From the NCBI GenBank assembly GCA_002309345.1, contig DBWZ01000091.1, forward strand, positions 1 to 64,000: a stretch of 64,000 bases of DNA. Direction: 5' to 3'. This stretch comes from Pseudobutyrivibrio sp. UBA1225. GTDB lineage: Bacteria > Bacillota > Clostridia > Lachnospirales > Lachnospiraceae. Position numbers and translations under genes: made by a program. Under the pieces are notes generated by a model. It ran no database searches. It was given only the letters and a program-made list of their open reading frames with translations, and was not told where the DNA came from. Every line of letters starts with the position of its first letter. Within the stretch, counting starts at the first letter, position 1. Of this stretch, positions 38,018-46,762 are shown piece by piece.

Positions 38018-39226
38018 ATGGAAGCAATTGTAACTCTAAAAAAAGGTGAAGGTCGTACGATAAAGGCGGGCGGCGCCTGGATATTTGATAATGAAATAGA
38101 TACGATTATGGGTTCATTTGACAATGGCGATATCGTCATTGTGCATGATTTTGATGGATATATGATGGGGCGTGGTTTTATTAATACCAACTCCAAGATT
38201 AGAGTGCGTATGCTCACGCGCAAAAAGGATCAGATTATAGACGCAGAGTTTATTAAAATGCGTGTGAAGAATGCATGGGAATATCGTAAATGCGTATTAC
38301 TTCCGGATGATTTAAACTGCTGCCGTATTATATTCGGTGAGGCGGATTTTCTGCCAGGATTGGTTGTAGACAAATATGATGATGTTTTGGTTGTAGAATC
38401 GCTTGCGCTTGGAATCGACAGGCTAAAGCTTCAGATAGTTGAGTATTTGCAAGAAATACTTGAGGCGGACGGATTCAAAATCCGCGGAGTCTATGAAAGA
38501 AGTGATGCGGCGGTTCGCAAAAAAGAAGGCATGGCGCCGTACAAGGGATTCATAGGTGAAGAGTTTGATACTAACGTTGAGATTGTAGAAAACGGAGTGC
38601 ACTACATAGTTGATGTGGTGAACGGTCAAAAGACAGGATTTTTCTTAGATCAAAAATATAATCGTCTTGCAATCCAACGTTTATGCAAAGGCAAGCGAGT
38701 GCTTGACTGCTTTACGCATATGGGAACGTTTGCGCTCAATGCGGGATTGGGCGGAGCGGCAGAAGTCATTGGGCTTGATATTTCAGAATTTGCGATATCA
38801 CAAGCCACTGCAAATTCAAAGCTTAATGGACTTGAGGATACTGTCAAATTTTCTCAGGCAAACGTGTTAGATGAACTTCCAAAACTGGCTGAAGCGGGTG
38901 AAAAGTTTGATGTGGTAATACTTGACCCTCCGGCCTTCACAAAATCCCGTGAGGCAACCAAAAATGCGATGAAAGGTTATCGCGAAATCAACATGAAAGG
39001 CATGAAGCTCGTAAAAGACGGTGGCTATCTTGCAACATGCTCATGCTCTCATTTCATGACTCAGGATTTGTTCATAAAAGTAATTGGTCAGGCAGCGCAG
39101 GCCGCGCACAAGCGTCTGCGCCAGGTTGAATTCAGAACTCAGGCTCCAGACCATCCAATACTCTGGGCCGCAAACGAGAGCTATTACCTGAAGTTTTTGG
39201 TATTTCAGGTTGTTGATGAGAAATAA
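38018..39226 (+). CDS. Class I SAM-dependent rRNA methyltransferase (RlmI family)
   Basis: 402 residues: an N-terminal PUA domain (about 1-75), a middle domain, then a Rossmann methyltransferase with VLDCFTHMGTFALNAG (SAM loop, about 228-243) and the catalytic LDPPAFTKS. RlmI-type enzymes methylate cytosine-5 in 23S rRNA. Length and domain order fit the family. The GGAAG ribosome site precedes the ATG. Its last 160 codons are duplicated at 41338-41819. Confidence 0.92.
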   Translation: MEAIVTLKKGEGRTIKAGGAWIFDNEIDTIMGSFDNGDIVIVHDFDGYMMGRGFINTNSKIRVRMLTRKKDQIIDAEFIKMRVKNAWEYRKCVLLPDDLNCCRIIFGEADFLPGLVVDKYDDVLVVESLALGIDRLKLQIVEYLQEILEADGFKIRGVYERSDAAVRKKEGMAPYKGFIGEEFDTNVEIVENGVHYIVDVVNGQKTGFFLDQKYNRLAIQRLCKGKRVLDCFTHMGTFALNAGLGGAAEVIGLDISEFAISQATANSKLNGLEDTVKFSQANVLDELPKLAEAGEKFDVVILDPPAFTKSREATKNAMKGYREINMKGMKLVKDGGYLATCSCSHFMTQDLFIKVIGQAAQAAHKRLRQVEFRTQAPDHPILWAANESYYLKFLVFQVVDEK

Positions 39227-39293
39227 TAATTGTAAGTGCCTTAAAATAAACGGTGTTTATGGTGTTGTGTGATGACGGAAGTCAGTTATCGTT

Positions 39294-40778
39294 TTATACG
39301 TGACGACTGTTTTTTTGCTTTGGAATACAAGGAATACAAGAAAACATTTTTTTCCACCATTGCACTTTAGGTCTGTTGTTTTTGTTATTGGAATTGTACG
39401 ACCTCCTAAACCCCGTATAAATGGTACTCAGATAAAATGGGGGTGTCTCATGCTGAGTACTAGCAGGGCTCTTAGCTGTTTTATCTGGAGAACCCTGGTT
39501 TGTCGGAGAATTACTAATTCCTTGGTTGCTTTGTTTGATACCATTTATATCAGTAACAGCTTTATCAGCATAAACAGAGGGGTCAAGGTTACATTTATTT
39601 TTTTTGTCATCGTGATCAGTCGAAGGAGTTGATTTATTCATAGGTCCATTAACTCTATCAAATATTGATTCGCCATTAGTAGGTAATAATTTAGGTAAAT
39701 CGTTCGTGTTTTTAATGAGATGATTGTCAGCAGATTTAGCATTTGAAACAGGCGTTGAATCAGCAACAGAACAAATAACAGGTTCTGGGTTTTTCGACGG
39801 AGTCTTTTGCGTAGGGTCTAATTCGCCTTTTTTTTCGTTGTCATTAGTAGGAGTGTCACCAATATTATTGAGTATCGAGTTTTCTTTTTCGGAAAGTGTT
39901 TTTTTTCGCAGAATGTTGAATGTTTTTGCAAAGTAATCATATCTATTTTTTAAAAACTCAGTAGTGGTTTTATTATCACAATGCTGATAATAACTGAAAA
40001 TGAAATTTTGTACTTCCATAGATAGATTATTTATCATATCTATCGAAGGATGATTATCAGAATGCAACTCGTTATTAACCTCCTCGTTTAAATTATACAA
40101 ATCGTTCAAAATGTTCTCGGGGTTCATCAGAACAGGGGGGTGAGGTAACATATCATGGTACTCCTTGTCACATGTTTCGAGCGTTTTTTTTAAGTCGTTT
40201 GGAGTATATTGGTCAATATTATTTTTACATTTTAATAATTTACCAAGTATACCTCCTAACTTTATAGTAAAATCGTCATTACCATTTGCATTATGGCTTT
40301 GCTCATATTCTGTCTTTACTTCTTCAAGAAGATTAAAAATTGAATTCTTAATATCATCAATAGATTCAGGAGTTGAGTTATCCTGAATACTAGAATCTTT
40401 AAGAGAGTTGTCACTTGGAAATTGGGCATTAAACCTTCTTAAGAAGTACTCATATCTTGCTAGCAATATCGTGTAGTTTCCATCATTATTAATATCTATT
40501 TTATTATTAATAGCTTTGTTAATATCATCTATAAAATGATTTGTTTCAAATAATAAAGCAGTTAGATTTCTTATAATAGGAGCATCATTGTTTAGCTTCG
40601 TTTTTGCATCCTTTTTTGATGTGATGATTGAATCATTTAAATAAGATATCAATGTCATAAGAGTTTTGATACGACGATTAGGGGAGAAATCGACAGGTTT
40701 AAGTAGCAAATTTAAATCTTCATTTTTTTTAATAGAAACGTTATTTGTCACAGAGTCCATACTTGTATCTTTAGACAT
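39294..40778 (-). CDS. AT-rich helical cassette protein E
   Basis: 494 residues without signal peptide or membrane segment. Three helical modules of about 70-85 residues can be seen (about 36-116, 137-210, 221-292), each ending in a helix with Tyr/Phe spacing such as LLARYEYFLRRF or LKNRYDYFAKTF. A Ser/Thr/Asn/Pro-rich linker (about 305-460) leads to the tail VQWWKKMFSCIPCIPKQK. No known domain was recognised. AAAGGAGG ribosome site. It is convergent with the methyltransferase gene, 67 bases away, with no clear terminator between them. Confidence 0.75.
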   Translation of the reverse strand: MSKDTSMDSVTNNVSIKKNEDLNLLLKPVDFSPNRRIKTLMTLISYLNDSIITSKKDAKTKLNNDAPIIRNLTALLFETNHFIDDINKAINNKIDINNDGNYTILLARYEYFLRRFNAQFPSDNSLKDSSIQDNSTPESIDDIKNSIFNLLEEVKTEYEQSHNANGNDDFTIKLGGILGKLLKCKNNIDQYTPNDLKKTLETCDKEYHDMLPHPPVLMNPENILNDLYNLNEEVNNELHSDNHPSIDMINNLSMEVQNFIFSYYQHCDNKTTTEFLKNRYDYFAKTFNILRKKTLSEKENSILNNIGDTPTNDNEKKGELDPTQKTPSKNPEPVICSVADSTPVSNAKSADNHLIKNTNDLPKLLPTNGESIFDRVNGPMNKSTPSTDHDDKKNKCNLDPSVYADKAVTDINGIKQSNQGISNSPTNQGSPDKTAKSPASTQHETPPFYLSTIYTGFRRSYNSNNKNNRPKVQWWKKMFSCIPCIPKQKNSRHV

Positions 40779-40824
40779 ATTTTTGTCCTCCTTTTACTAA
40801 ATTGTTTATTCCTTTCTATATCCT

Positions 40825-40873
40825 ATTCAATAAAAAAACCGTATTTTTTTCCAAAATGAATGAGATTTTTTTA
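40825..40873 (-). promoter_or_regulatory. Cassette promoter element, gene E
   Basis: On the minus strand: an A-rich tract, TGGAAAAAAATACGG, TTTTTTTATTGAATAG. 20 bases lie between GG and TTGA; TTGA is 49 bases before the ATG. Confidence 0.7.
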
Positions 40874-40989
40874 TTTTTTTAAAAATGTAATAGATTAGAT
40901 AGTTGTGGATTGTAATGTAAGATGAAAAAGTAGTGTGATAGATAAAGGGGATGATATCACACAGACAGTATCAATTGATTTTTGCATAC

Positions 40990-41043
40990 AAAAAAAGACC
41001 GATAAACAGTGGCTATATGATTTAGCCACTGTTCATCAGTCTT
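40990..41043 (-). terminator. Terminator of the broken E-like cassette
   Basis: Long hairpin: AAGAC, 5 bases, AACAGTGGCTA, 7-base loop, TAGCCACTGTT, 5 bases, GTCTT. On the minus strand it is followed by seven T residues. Confidence 0.85.
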
Positions 41044-41083
41044 AGGGAGTCAACTATTGTAAGTGCCTTAAAATAAACGGTGT

Positions 41084-41337
41084 TTATGGTGTTATGTGAT
41101 GACTGTTTTTTTGATTTGAAATACAAGGAATACAAGAAAGCATTTTTTTCCACCATTTTATTTTACGTTGTATGTTGGCGCCGTTGCTGTAGGTTCTGTT
41201 ATCATTTCTAGTAATAAAACTGTTATTTGACCCAGTAGTCACAGCAGGAGTATCAATGCTAGGACTCACAGAGGTTACAGTGGTAGGGTTAGTGTTAGAG
41301 TTTCCCAGCGCTACAGGCTGCGAGGTATCATTTATAG
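41084..41337 (-). pseudogene. C-terminal remnant of an E-like cassette gene
   Basis: The minus-strand frame ends in IKWWKKMLSCIPCISNQK plus a short His/Ser tail, matching the tail of cassette E almost residue for residue, and its 3' flank matches that of E over about 47 bases. Upstream of about 41337 the frame simply runs antisense through the methyltransferase fragment, so the N-terminal modules and the promoter are gone. The terminator is kept. Confidence 0.75.
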
Positions 41338-41819
41338 GCCTAAGTGGAGCTGCTGAGGTTACAGGTCTTGATATATCTGAATTTGCTGTATCACAGGCAA
41401 CAGCAAACTCAAAGCTCAATGGACTTGAGCACACAGTAAAATTCCGTAAAGCAAACGTGCTAGATGAACTCCCAAAGCTTGCTGAAGCAGGGGAAAAGTA
41501 CGATGTGGTAATATTAGATCCTCCTGCATTTACAAAATCTCGTGAGGCAACTAAAAATGCCATGAAGGGTTATCGTGAAATCAACATGAAGGGCATGAAG
41601 CTAGTAAAAGATGGTGGCTATCTTGCTACATGTTCTTGCTCGCATTTCATGACACAAGACTTATTTATAAAAGTCATAGGACAGGCAGCGCAAGCCGCTC
41701 ACAAGCGTCTTCGCCAGGTTGAATTCAGGACTCAAGCTCCCGACCACCCAATACTCTGGGCCGCCGACGAGAGCTATTACCTGAAATTTTTGGTGTTTCA
41801 GGTTGTGGAGGAGAAATAG
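41338..41819 (+). pseudogene. 3' fragment of a second RlmI-family methyltransferase gene
   Basis: 482 bases aligning without gaps to 38745-39226. The proteins differ at about 9 of 159 positions, while many third codon positions differ (for example LDPPAFTKS is encoded with different codons). This pattern means that the copy diverged as a working gene elsewhere and was not a recent local duplication. It lacks the PUA domain, the SAM loop and a start. Confidence 0.85.
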
Positions 41820-41824
41820 AAATG

Positions 41825-41867
41825 AAAAAGACATTTGCCGACCTTGAGAGGTGGCAAATGTCTTTTT
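41825..41867. terminator. Bidirectional terminator
   Basis: A 15-bp stem (AAAAAGACATTTGCC and complement) with T-runs on both strands, between the methyltransferase fragment and cassette F. Confidence 0.92.
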
Positions 41868-41871
41868 GTTA

Positions 41872-43407
41872 TCACGCGCCTTGACGTTTTGATTTTTGAC
41901 CCATACATTTTTTAAATGGATTAAACTTTCCAGCAAATTTAGTAATCTTTTTGCGAAAGCCTTTTTTAGTTTTATTGTTGTTAGTGTAAGGCCTATTATT
42001 AAAATCATTCTGCGCGGCCATGCTTAAGCCACGATTATTTTGTGGTCTATGAGTTTCTTCTTGCTGTGCTGGTACAGTATCAGCGCTAGTGTTCGACATT
42101 GTTTCATCAAGAAATGAGTATGTGCTTATTATTGATGAAACGGAAGCACTGTCAGACTGATGGCTATAAGCTGATGAAACAGAACTATTGCTGGACTGAT
42201 GACTATAAGCTGATGAAACAGAATCATTGTCAGGCTGATTATTATTAGCTGCTAATTGTTGTGCTGGTACAGTATCAGGATCAATAGGTTGTTGATTTAG
42301 TCTGTCATCCGCTGGTGTATCATGAGCCTCAATTGTGTTTTCGGCATTTGATGATGAAATGGAATCACTGTCAGACTGATGTCTATTAAGATCTATAATT
42401 TGCGTGTCCTGAATCAGACTAAAGTATCTATTTAAAAAAGCTTCGAGTTGCGCAGCATTATCTAATCTAGAACTATTATTTAGGTAGTTTTTAATACCAT
42501 CACGTAGAGATTTAAAATTGTTTAAATCTTCAGGATTAAAATCGGCTGTTTGTTCCATGTAATAAATGTTAGATTCAATATTATTCAAGATCACTTGTAG
42601 CCAATCACCATCAGCACTATACGTTTGTTGATATTGATCTTCTTCTGGTTGTGTCCACATACCAATATCACTATGAGCTTCTCCTTCAGCTGATTCTTCA
42701 GAAATGATAGGTGAACCTGTTGCTAACTGAGCTTCTTGTTCAGCTAATTCTTCAGAAATGATGGCTGGAGCTGTTGCTAACGTAAATTCAAGTTGACGTA
42801 AATCTTCAGTGCTTAAATTTATTGTAGAGTTGTTGGCACCCTCTGGCTCCGTTGGCAAAACCCCATCAGCTATGCCATTTCTAGGTGTATTAGTTTGGGA
42901 ATCTCCTTCGGCTAGCGAAGCTGTAATAATACCCGCCTCTTTCTCCCGTATAGCTGCTAGAAGATTTTCCCGATTTTGGGCGTCATCATTATTATTTTCT
43001 TCTTGTTGGCTCATATTTTCCTCATTAGTAGCTTGTTCGGTTCTGATTCTTGTAGTATCTTCGATTTCATTCGCCATAATGCGCGCCCTATCTTCTGGCA
43101 TAAACGCATTGGCAGGAAAGAAATTTAAGTATTCTGAATTTTCCAAAATATTATTATATTTAGTAATGAAATCGCTTAATTCGTTAATAATATTCAAGTC
43201 TACACGGAGTTTTAGAGTATAGTCCACATATACATCATGTGAATCTAAATAAAGTTGATTTAGTTGTCCTTTTTTATCATTCGATAACATGTGCCTTGAG
43301 TCGTTATCTAATAATAGTTCGTGAATATTATTGACAAATCCTCGGAGTTTTGCACGAGAGTCATTGATAAGTTTTGAATTTATATTTCTTTCATTTCCAT
43401 TCGCCAT
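41872..43407 (-). CDS. AT-rich helical cassette protein F
   Basis: 511 residues, no signal peptide or membrane segment. Two helical modules (about 7-80 and 270-345) resemble those of cassette E, for example NELSDFITKYNNIL and AQLEAFLNRYFSLI at their ends. Between and after them are acidic Glu/Ala/Gln-rich and Ser-rich linkers with internal repeats (IISEExAExEA twice; SSAYSHQS twice from a 39-base DNA repeat at 42155-42223). The tail is KFNPFKKCMGQKSKRQ. No known domain. AAAGGAGG ribosome site, shared cassette promoter, own terminator. Confidence 0.75.
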   Translation of the reverse strand: MANGNERNINSKLINDSRAKLRGFVNNIHELLLDNDSRHMLSNDKKGQLNQLYLDSHDVYVDYTLKLRVDLNIINELSDFITKYNNILENSEYLNFFPANAFMPEDRARIMANEIEDTTRIRTEQATNEENMSQQEENNNDDAQNRENLLAAIREKEAGIITASLAEGDSQTNTPRNGIADGVLPTEPEGANNSTINLSTEDLRQLEFTLATAPAIISEELAEQEAQLATGSPIISEESAEGEAHSDIGMWTQPEEDQYQQTYSADGDWLQVILNNIESNIYYMEQTADFNPEDLNNFKSLRDGIKNYLNNSSRLDNAAQLEAFLNRYFSLIQDTQIIDLNRHQSDSDSISSSNAENTIEAHDTPADDRLNQQPIDPDTVPAQQLAANNNQPDNDSVSSAYSHQSSNSSVSSAYSHQSDSASVSSIISTYSFLDETMSNTSADTVPAQQEETHRPQNNRGLSMAAQNDFNNRPYTNNNKTKKGFRKKITKFAGKFNPFKKCMGQKSKRQGA

Positions 43408-43452
43408 AATTGTTCCTCCTTTGAATCGAATGTTTTCTCTGTTCTACTTATA

Positions 43453-43498
43453 AATCAAAAAAAATTTTAATTTTTTTCCAATTAGCACAAATTTTTTT
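43453..43498 (-). promoter_or_regulatory. Cassette promoter element, gene F
   Basis: On the minus strand: AAAAAAATTT, 11 bases, TGGAAAAAAA, and TTGATTTATAAG with 19 bases between GG and TTGA. TTGA is 48 bases before the ATG. Confidence 0.68.
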
Positions 43499-43573
43499 AA
43501 AAAAATATTTAAAATATTGTTATCCCTCGCAAAAACTCAAACCTAAACACACAATGCAAGCAACTTTACTTTA

Positions 43574-43595
43574 TGGTATAATTAGTCAGATTATG
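43574..43595 (+). promoter_or_regulatory. Extended -10 promoter directly before a start codon
   Basis: TGGTATAAT (a perfect extended -10 box) ends 10 bases before ATG 43593. No Shine-Dalgarno is present, so the message probably has a leader of 0-5 bases. Confidence 0.55.
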
Positions 43596-45440
43596 AGCGA
43601 TATAAAACAATACAAACAACCTAAGAACAAAATAGAAAAGGGGCTTTTATACCTTCAGCACTACGGCTTGTGCAAAACGATAACCAAGACGATTCGCAAG
43701 GCGCTTGGGCACGACCAAGAGCACTACAGCTACAAGCAGTTTTTAAAGGCACATCCTCTTACAGATAAAGAACTTGAAAAGCAGCGACATACGATTTTTA
43801 AATATAATCCTGTCATCAGTATTGTCATTCCGCTGTACAACACGCCAGAGCGATTTTTGGTAGAGCTGATTCAGTCTTTCAGGGCACAGACATACCCGAA
43901 CTGGCAGCTTTGTCTTGGCGACGGCAGTCCAGAAGATGGCTTGTATGACATCATCAAAAGAGCCACGGCAGGTGTGTGGGACGAGCGAATCGTCTACAAA
44001 AAGCTTGCTGACAACACTGGCATTTCCGGCAACACCAACGCTGCACTAGAGCTTGCGACAGGCGATTATATCGGATTTACGGACCACGACGATTTGATCA
44101 CTCCAGATGCCATGTATTACATTGCAAAGGCTCTAAACGACGACAATACAATAGAGGCAATCTATTCTGATGAAGACAAAATCGACATGGATTCCAAGGA
44201 ATATTTCCTTCCGCATTTCAAGTCAGATTTCAATATAGATTTACTTTGCAGCCACAACTATATCACCCATCTGTTTGTGGTAAAGGCTGATATAGTCAAG
44301 GAAAGCGGCGGTATCAAATCCGAGTTTGATGGTGCTCAGGATCACGATTTTGATCTTAGAGTTTTGGAAAAGTGCACCAATATCTACCATATTCCAAGGG
44401 TTCTATATCATTGGCGCACCCATCCGGCATCCACTGCCGACCACCCAGAGGCCAAAATGTATGCCTACGAAAACGGTCGACGTGCAGTCGAAGAACACTA
44501 CAAGCGCATCGGTGTTCCCGCTACAGTAGAACTGGACACCCACTTGGGTTACTATCGCACCAAATACAACTGGCCTGATTCACCCTTGCTTTCAATTCTG
44601 ATTCCAAACATGAATCACAAGGATGATTTGCAGCAGTGCATCGACAGCATAGTGGGTCAAACCGACTACAGCAACATCGAATTCGTCATCATCGAAAACA
44701 ACTCTGATGAGCAGGACATCCGTGATTACTACGATAGCCTGCTTGCAAGAGCAGATATACAGGTGCAGGTGGTGGACTATACAGCCGATCATCCCGTCAC
44801 CAAGGGCGATTTTAATTTTTCGGCCCTAATTAATTACGGCGCTACCAAAGCTAAGGGGCAGTACTTGCTGCTACTCAACAACGACACCCGGATGATCAAT
44901 GCCGACGCTATTTCAGAGCTTATGGGATTTGCACGACGCACTGATGTGGGGGCAGTGGGCGCTAGATTATACTTTGGAAACAATACGGTGCAACACGCCG
45001 GATTAATTCTTGGACTTGGAGGAGTTGCCAACTCTCAATTTTTAAACAGCGGCAGAGAGCAGGTTGGCTATTTCTACAGAAGTACCTGTGTCCAGAATGT
45101 ATCCGCGATAACGGGCGCATGCCTTCTCACATCCAAGGCTGATTTTGAATCAGTAGGCGGCTTTGATGAGAAGCTGGCAGTTGCCTTCAACGACGTGGAT
45201 TATTGTCTGAAGCTTCGAGCTAAAAATCTGCTATGTGTTTACACTCCATTTTCGGAGTGGTATCATCTTGAGTCGGTGAGTCGAGGCTACGACCATGCTA
45301 GTTCTAATAAAAAGTCTCGCATGGATTCCGAGACCGACTACTTTATGTCGAAATGGAAGGATGTATACGAAAAGGGTGACCCATACTACAACCCTAATCT
45401 TTCCCTGAAGCAATTTGATTATTCGTTCAAGATGGACTGA
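43593..45440 (+). CDS. Two-domain family 2 glycosyltransferase
   Basis: 615 residues with two GT2 domains: about 73-300 (SIVIPLYNTPERFLVELIQS, DGSPEDG, TDHDDLITP, QDHD) and about 330-570 (SILIPNMNHKDDLQQC, LNNDTRM, FNDVDYC). It resembles the C-terminal 550 residues of the protein at 33550. ATG 43593 is chosen because an extended -10 box lies inside the first 13 codons of the longer frame from 43554, so that frame cannot be fully transcribed from it. Likely adds backbone or side-chain sugars of the wall polysaccharide on the cytoplasmic face. Confidence 0.92.
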   Translation: MSDIKQYKQPKNKIEKGLLYLQHYGLCKTITKTIRKALGHDQEHYSYKQFLKAHPLTDKELEKQRHTIFKYNPVISIVIPLYNTPERFLVELIQSFRAQTYPNWQLCLGDGSPEDGLYDIIKRATAGVWDERIVYKKLADNTGISGNTNAALELATGDYIGFTDHDDLITPDAMYYIAKALNDDNTIEAIYSDEDKIDMDSKEYFLPHFKSDFNIDLLCSHNYITHLFVVKADIVKESGGIKSEFDGAQDHDFDLRVLEKCTNIYHIPRVLYHWRTHPASTADHPEAKMYAYENGRRAVEEHYKRIGVPATVELDTHLGYYRTKYNWPDSPLLSILIPNMNHKDDLQQCIDSIVGQTDYSNIEFVIIENNSDEQDIRDYYDSLLARADIQVQVVDYTADHPVTKGDFNFSALINYGATKAKGQYLLLLNNDTRMINADAISELMGFARRTDVGAVGARLYFGNNTVQHAGLILGLGGVANSQFLNSGREQVGYFYRSTCVQNVSAITGACLLTSKADFESVGGFDEKLAVAFNDVDYCLKLRAKNLLCVYTPFSEWYHLESVSRGYDHASSNKKSRMDSETDYFMSKWKDVYEKGDPYYNPNLSLKQFDYSFKMD

Positions 45441-45496
45441 TTACTTAAAAAGGGAATACAATAAAGTCATAGATAAGTGAAGGAGAATATTTTATA

Positions 45497-46723
45497 ATGA
45501 TTACTAAAGAACAAGCACTTGAAGTATTGAGGGGGAAAAATCAGGAACATGTTATGAAGTTCTTCGATGAGCTTTCTGCTGATCAGCAGAAGGATTTCCT
45601 TGCCCAGATAGAAAACATTAATTGGTCTGATTTCGACCTCATCGGCAGTGATGAAGCCTCAGCTAGAGGAGAGTTTACAGTTCCTCCAGCAGTTGAGATT
45701 TCCGAGATCCAAAAAAGACATGACGAGTTTGAGGCTACTGGTCTTGAAGCTATCAAAAAGGGCGAAGTGGCAGCTGTTTTACTAGCAGGTGGCATGGGCA
45801 CACGTCTTGGATTTGATTTGCCAAAGGGCTGCTTCAACGTTGGTGAGACTCACGACCTTTTCATCTTCCAGTGCCTTATCAACAACCTTATGGATGTTGT
45901 TAACCAGGCGGGATGCTTTGTGCTTCTTTACATCATGACTAGTGAAAAGAACGACAAGGCAACTAGAGATTTCTTCGCCGAGCATAATTATTTTGGCTAC
46001 AACCCTGATTACATTCAGTATTTCATTCAGGATATGGCATGTGCTGTTGATTATGATGGCAAGCTTCTCCTTGAGAACAAGGGGCGTCTTGCAACATCAC
46101 CAAATGGTAATGGTGGTTGGTATGCATCAATGGTCAAGGCAGGCCTTGATAAAGATTTAAAGGCAAAGGGCGTTAAATGGATCAACATCTTTGCAGTAGA
46201 TAATGTTTGTCAGAGAATCGCAGACCCAGTATTTGTAGGTGCCACAATTTCAGGTGGTTTCCAGGCTGGTTCAAAGGTTGTTCGCAAGGTTGACCCACAG
46301 GAGAAGATGGGCTTACTTTGCTTAGAGGATGGCAAGCCATCGATCGTAGAATACTACGAAATGTCAGATGAAATGGCAGAGGCAAAGGCCGAGGATGGCA
46401 GCTTGCTTTACAAGTACGGCGTTATCCTAAACTATTTATTCTCACTAGAGAAGCTTGATGATATTGTTAATAATAGCATGTTTGTACACGTTGTTGAGAA
46501 AAAGATTCCTCACATTGACGGTGAGGGCAATCCGGTTTCACCTGAGACACCAAACGGCTACAAGTTTGAGCTTTTAGTTCTTGATATGGTTCATATGATG
46601 GATAGCAATCTGGCTTTCGAGGTGGATCGTGTCAGAGAGTTTGCGCCTATCAAAAATCTCCACGGCGTTGATTCTGTAGACAGCGCAAAAGAATTACTTA
46701 AGAAGAATGGAGTTACACTCTAA
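45497..46723 (+). CDS. UDP-sugar pyrophosphorylase (UDPGP family)
   Basis: 408 residues. The nucleotide-binding loop LLAGGMGTRLGFDLPKG (about residues 94-110) and later SPNGNGGWY and FAVDNV fit the UAP1/UGP2-type uridylyltransferases, which make UDP-GlcNAc or UDP-hexoses from the sugar-1-phosphate and UTP. This eukaryote-like family also occurs in many Lachnospiraceae. The exact sugar cannot be read from the sequence. AAGGAGA ribosome site. It sits between glycosyltransferase genes and feeds them. Confidence 0.88.
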   Translation: MITKEQALEVLRGKNQEHVMKFFDELSADQQKDFLAQIENINWSDFDLIGSDEASARGEFTVPPAVEISEIQKRHDEFEATGLEAIKKGEVAAVLLAGGMGTRLGFDLPKGCFNVGETHDLFIFQCLINNLMDVVNQAGCFVLLYIMTSEKNDKATRDFFAEHNYFGYNPDYIQYFIQDMACAVDYDGKLLLENKGRLATSPNGNGGWYASMVKAGLDKDLKAKGVKWINIFAVDNVCQRIADPVFVGATISGGFQAGSKVVRKVDPQEKMGLLCLEDGKPSIVEYYEMSDEMAEAKAEDGSLLYKYGVILNYLFSLEKLDDIVNNSMFVHVVEKKIPHIDGEGNPVSPETPNGYKFELLVLDMVHMMDSNLAFEVDRVREFAPIKNLHGVDSVDSAKELLKKNGVTL

Positions 46724-46762
46724 GCTTTAAGGATGTTTCCTTGAGTTTAAGGAGGAATAGAC

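Larger units (their letters stand above)
40779..41083. other. Gene-free stretch between cassettes E and E-prime
   Basis: Holds the ribosome site and promoter of cassette E (40785-40873), an AT-rich spacer with no reading frame of note, the terminator of the broken E-like gene (40990-41043) and a 47-base copy of the sequence at 39230-39276. Confidence 0.6.

Noticed and set aside
39340..39362. Extra copy of the TGGAAAAAAA promoter box inside gene E (and at 41140-41160)
   Set aside because: It is the coding sequence of the WWKKM tail and lacks the TTGA box at the right distance.
41338..41563. N-terminal half of the minus-strand frame ending at 41084
   Set aside because: It is antisense to the methyltransferase fragment; only the part below about 41337 is cassette-derived.
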